5,879 nt of DNA from Syntrophobacter sp. SbD2 (GTDB lineage: Bacteria; Desulfobacterota; Syntrophobacteria; Syntrophobacterales; Syntrophobacteraceae), in NCBI GenBank assembly GCA_900290385.1, contig OMSV01000077.1, positions 1-5,879 on the forward strand. The letters are read 5' to 3'. The notes beneath the pieces are model-generated. The model saw nothing but the letters and a program-made list of their open reading frames with translations, ran no database searches and was not told where the DNA came from. Made by a program: the position numbers and the translations under genes. This document shows, piece after piece, positions 5,238 to 5,879 of this stretch (its first letter is position 1; each line of letters starts with the position of its first letter).

Positions 5238-5879
5238 GACATGAGCCCATCGGCACCCGCAGCTATGGCTGCGCGGGCCATGGGACTGACTTTTTCCCTG
5301 ATTCCCGTGCCATGGCTCGGGTCCACTATAATCGGCAGGTGGGTAAGCTTCTTTATGACGGGAACCGCCGTAAGGTCCAAAGTATTTCGCGTGTAGCGCT
5401 CGAATGTTCGAATTCCGCGCTCGCACAGGATAACCCGGTCGTTTCCCTCCGATAGAATGTATTCGGCGGACATGAGCCATTCCTCAATAGTCGCCGACAA
5501 TCCCCGCTTCAAAAGCACCGGCATGCCGATTCTGCCAACGGACTTCAGCACGGACTTCAGCAGTTCGAAATTTTGCATGTTACGAGCCCCGACCTGGACA
5601 ACATCGACGTACTTAATCATCAGGTCGGCCTGGCTCGGAGAGGTCATCTCCGAAACGATGCCAAGCCCGGTCTCTTCCCTTACCTCACTGAGTATCTTGA
5701 GCCCCTCCTCGCCCAAACCCTGGAACGCATAGGGCGAGGTCCGCGGCTTGAAAGCCCCACCCCGGAACAGCACTGCCCCGTGTTTGCGCACTGTGTGCGC
5801 AATGTCCAGAGTTGTCTTCCTGTCTTCAACACCGCAGGGACCGGCGATAACTACCAGGCGGTCCCCCCCTATGGCGACA
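5234..5879 (-). CDS. aroF: 3-deoxy-7-phosphoheptulonate (DAHP) synthase, type I beta, frameshifted at its 3' end (N-terminus outside window)
   Basis: DAHP synthase joins phosphoenolpyruvate and erythrose 4-phosphate, the first shikimate-pathway step. The frame runs from the right edge (first full codon 5878) to TAG at 5234-5236. Diagnostic motifs are all present: VIAGPCGVE (5848-5825; the usual motif is GPCSVE, here Ser is Gly), [81 protein letters not shown] (His at 5314-5312) and [10 protein letters not shown]. Family metal ligands are Cys (GPC), His (DPSH), Glu (EVH) and Asp (LSDG). This frame ends at DGLMS just before the last two, which are encoded in the -1 frame. A protein ending at this TAG should therefore be inactive. 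A 4-residue insertion (LKSV repeated) comes from a 12-bp tandem duplication at 5538-5561. The KPRTSP-type sequence with no E. coli AroG-like features indicates the I-beta subclass. Any N-terminal regulatory domain is beyond the window. Confidence 0.88.
   Translation of the reverse strand, partial: VAIGGDRLVVIAGPCGVEDRKTTLDIAHTVRKHGAVLFRGGAFKPRTSPYAFQGLGEEGLKILSEVREETGLGIVSEMTSPSQADLMIKYVDVVQVGARNMQNFELLKSVLKSVGRIGMPVLLKRGLSATIEEWLMSAEYILSEGNDRVILCERGIRTFERYTRNTLDLTAVPVIKKLTHLPIIVDPSHGTGIREKVSPMARAAIAAGADGLMS
5538..5561 (-). repeat. Exact 12-bp tandem duplication in the DAHP synthase coding sequence
   Basis: On the plus strand ACGGACTTCAGC occurs twice back to back (5538-5549 and 5550-5561). 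In the protein this gives LKSVLKSV after QNFEL. The Thermotoga DAHP synthase has 11 residues between QNF and PVLLKRG (as recalled), while this protein has 15, so one copy is an insertion of four residues. The two copies are identical, consistent with a recent replication slippage. Confidence 0.85.

Larger units (their letters stand above)
4233..5879 (-). pseudogene. Composite view: broken DAHP synthase-prephenate dehydratase fusion gene
   Basis: The two entries above read as one ancestral gene. The DAHP synthase C-terminal segment lies in the same frame as the dehydratase, with no stop and only a ~20-residue linker (about [19 protein letters not shown]) between them. The split therefore falls inside the DAHP synthase domain, not at a natural gene boundary. 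The break is at about 5235-5244, where a five-base near-duplicate (TCATG TCATA on the minus strand) replaces one copy; removing five bases restores DGLIVEVH or DGLMVEVH. No slippery heptamer for programmed -1 frameshifting is seen. The alternatives are a real mutation, an assembly or sequencing error, or two separate proteins. The intact dehydratase motifs argue that at least that half is still under selection, or that the damage is recent. Confidence 0.6.

Noticed and set aside
5234..5245. Programmed -1 ribosomal frameshift site
   Set aside because: The frame relation is -1, but there is no X-XXY-YYZ slippery heptamer and no evident downstream pseudoknot, and the near-duplicate 5-mer explains the shift more simply.
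5007..5396. 129-residue plus-strand reading frame
   Set aside because: It is antisense to the DAHP synthase/prephenate dehydratase coding sequence.
5238..5480. N-terminal ~80 residues of the minus-strand frame that starts at ATG 5480
   Set aside because: This stretch (rich in Arg, Gly, His, Pro) is out of frame with the DAHP synthase motifs encoded by the same bases, so it is a shadow; real homology in this frame begins at about 5237.

Overview
The window comes from a moderately GC-rich bacterial chromosome. It carries ordinary housekeeping genes (DNA repair, membrane protein, aromatic amino-acid synthesis) and one repeat-rich intergenic region. The style of the genes (UvrC with a Fe-S cysteine set, a stand-alone Smr protein, a DAHP synthase/prephenate dehydratase locus) and the intergenic repeat types suggest an anaerobic proteobacterium-like lineage such as Desulfobacterota/Syntrophobacterales. 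That placement is a weak inference from gene style, not from a marker gene.

Layout. (1) Positions 2-703 (+) hold the C-terminal part of a protein resembling the cytosolic end of a bacterial ion (potassium-type) channel; its N-terminus lies off the left edge. (2) About 180 bp of intergenic DNA carries an extended -10 promoter-like site just before uvrC. (3) uvrC (+, best start 883, stop 2889) encodes a complete excinuclease subunit with an unusual ~55-residue polar N-terminal extension. (4) A DedA-family membrane protein (-, 2890-3504) is convergent with uvrC, and the two stop codons abut with no base between them. (5) A short divergent spacer separates dedA from a 94-residue stand-alone Smr-domain protein (+, 3633-3917). 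(6) Positions 3918-4232 have no gene but hold a REP-like hairpin, a 32-bp perfect inverted repeat enclosing about 117 bp, and a 9-bp tandem repeat. (7) Positions 4233-5879 (-) hold an aromatic-biosynthesis locus running off the right edge.

The most interesting part is the last locus. A type I DAHP synthase (first step of the shikimate pathway) reads in one frame down to about 5238. It stops at a TAG, and its C-terminal ~40 residues (including IVEVH and ALSDG) continue in the -1 frame. In that second frame the DAHP synthase C-terminus runs without a stop into a complete prephenate dehydratase with a C-terminal phenylalanine-binding-type ACT domain. This looks like one ancestral DAHP synthase-prephenate dehydratase fusion gene, broken by a 5-bp tandem-duplication-like insertion. 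A second, exact 12-bp tandem duplication lies about 300 bp upstream in the same DAHP synthase domain and adds four residues. The gene is therefore either a decaying fusion, a fusion that has split into two proteins, one needing frameshifting, or a sequence error. If the fusion is real in relatives, it would physically join the pathway entry enzyme to the Phe-branch enzyme and its Phe sensor.
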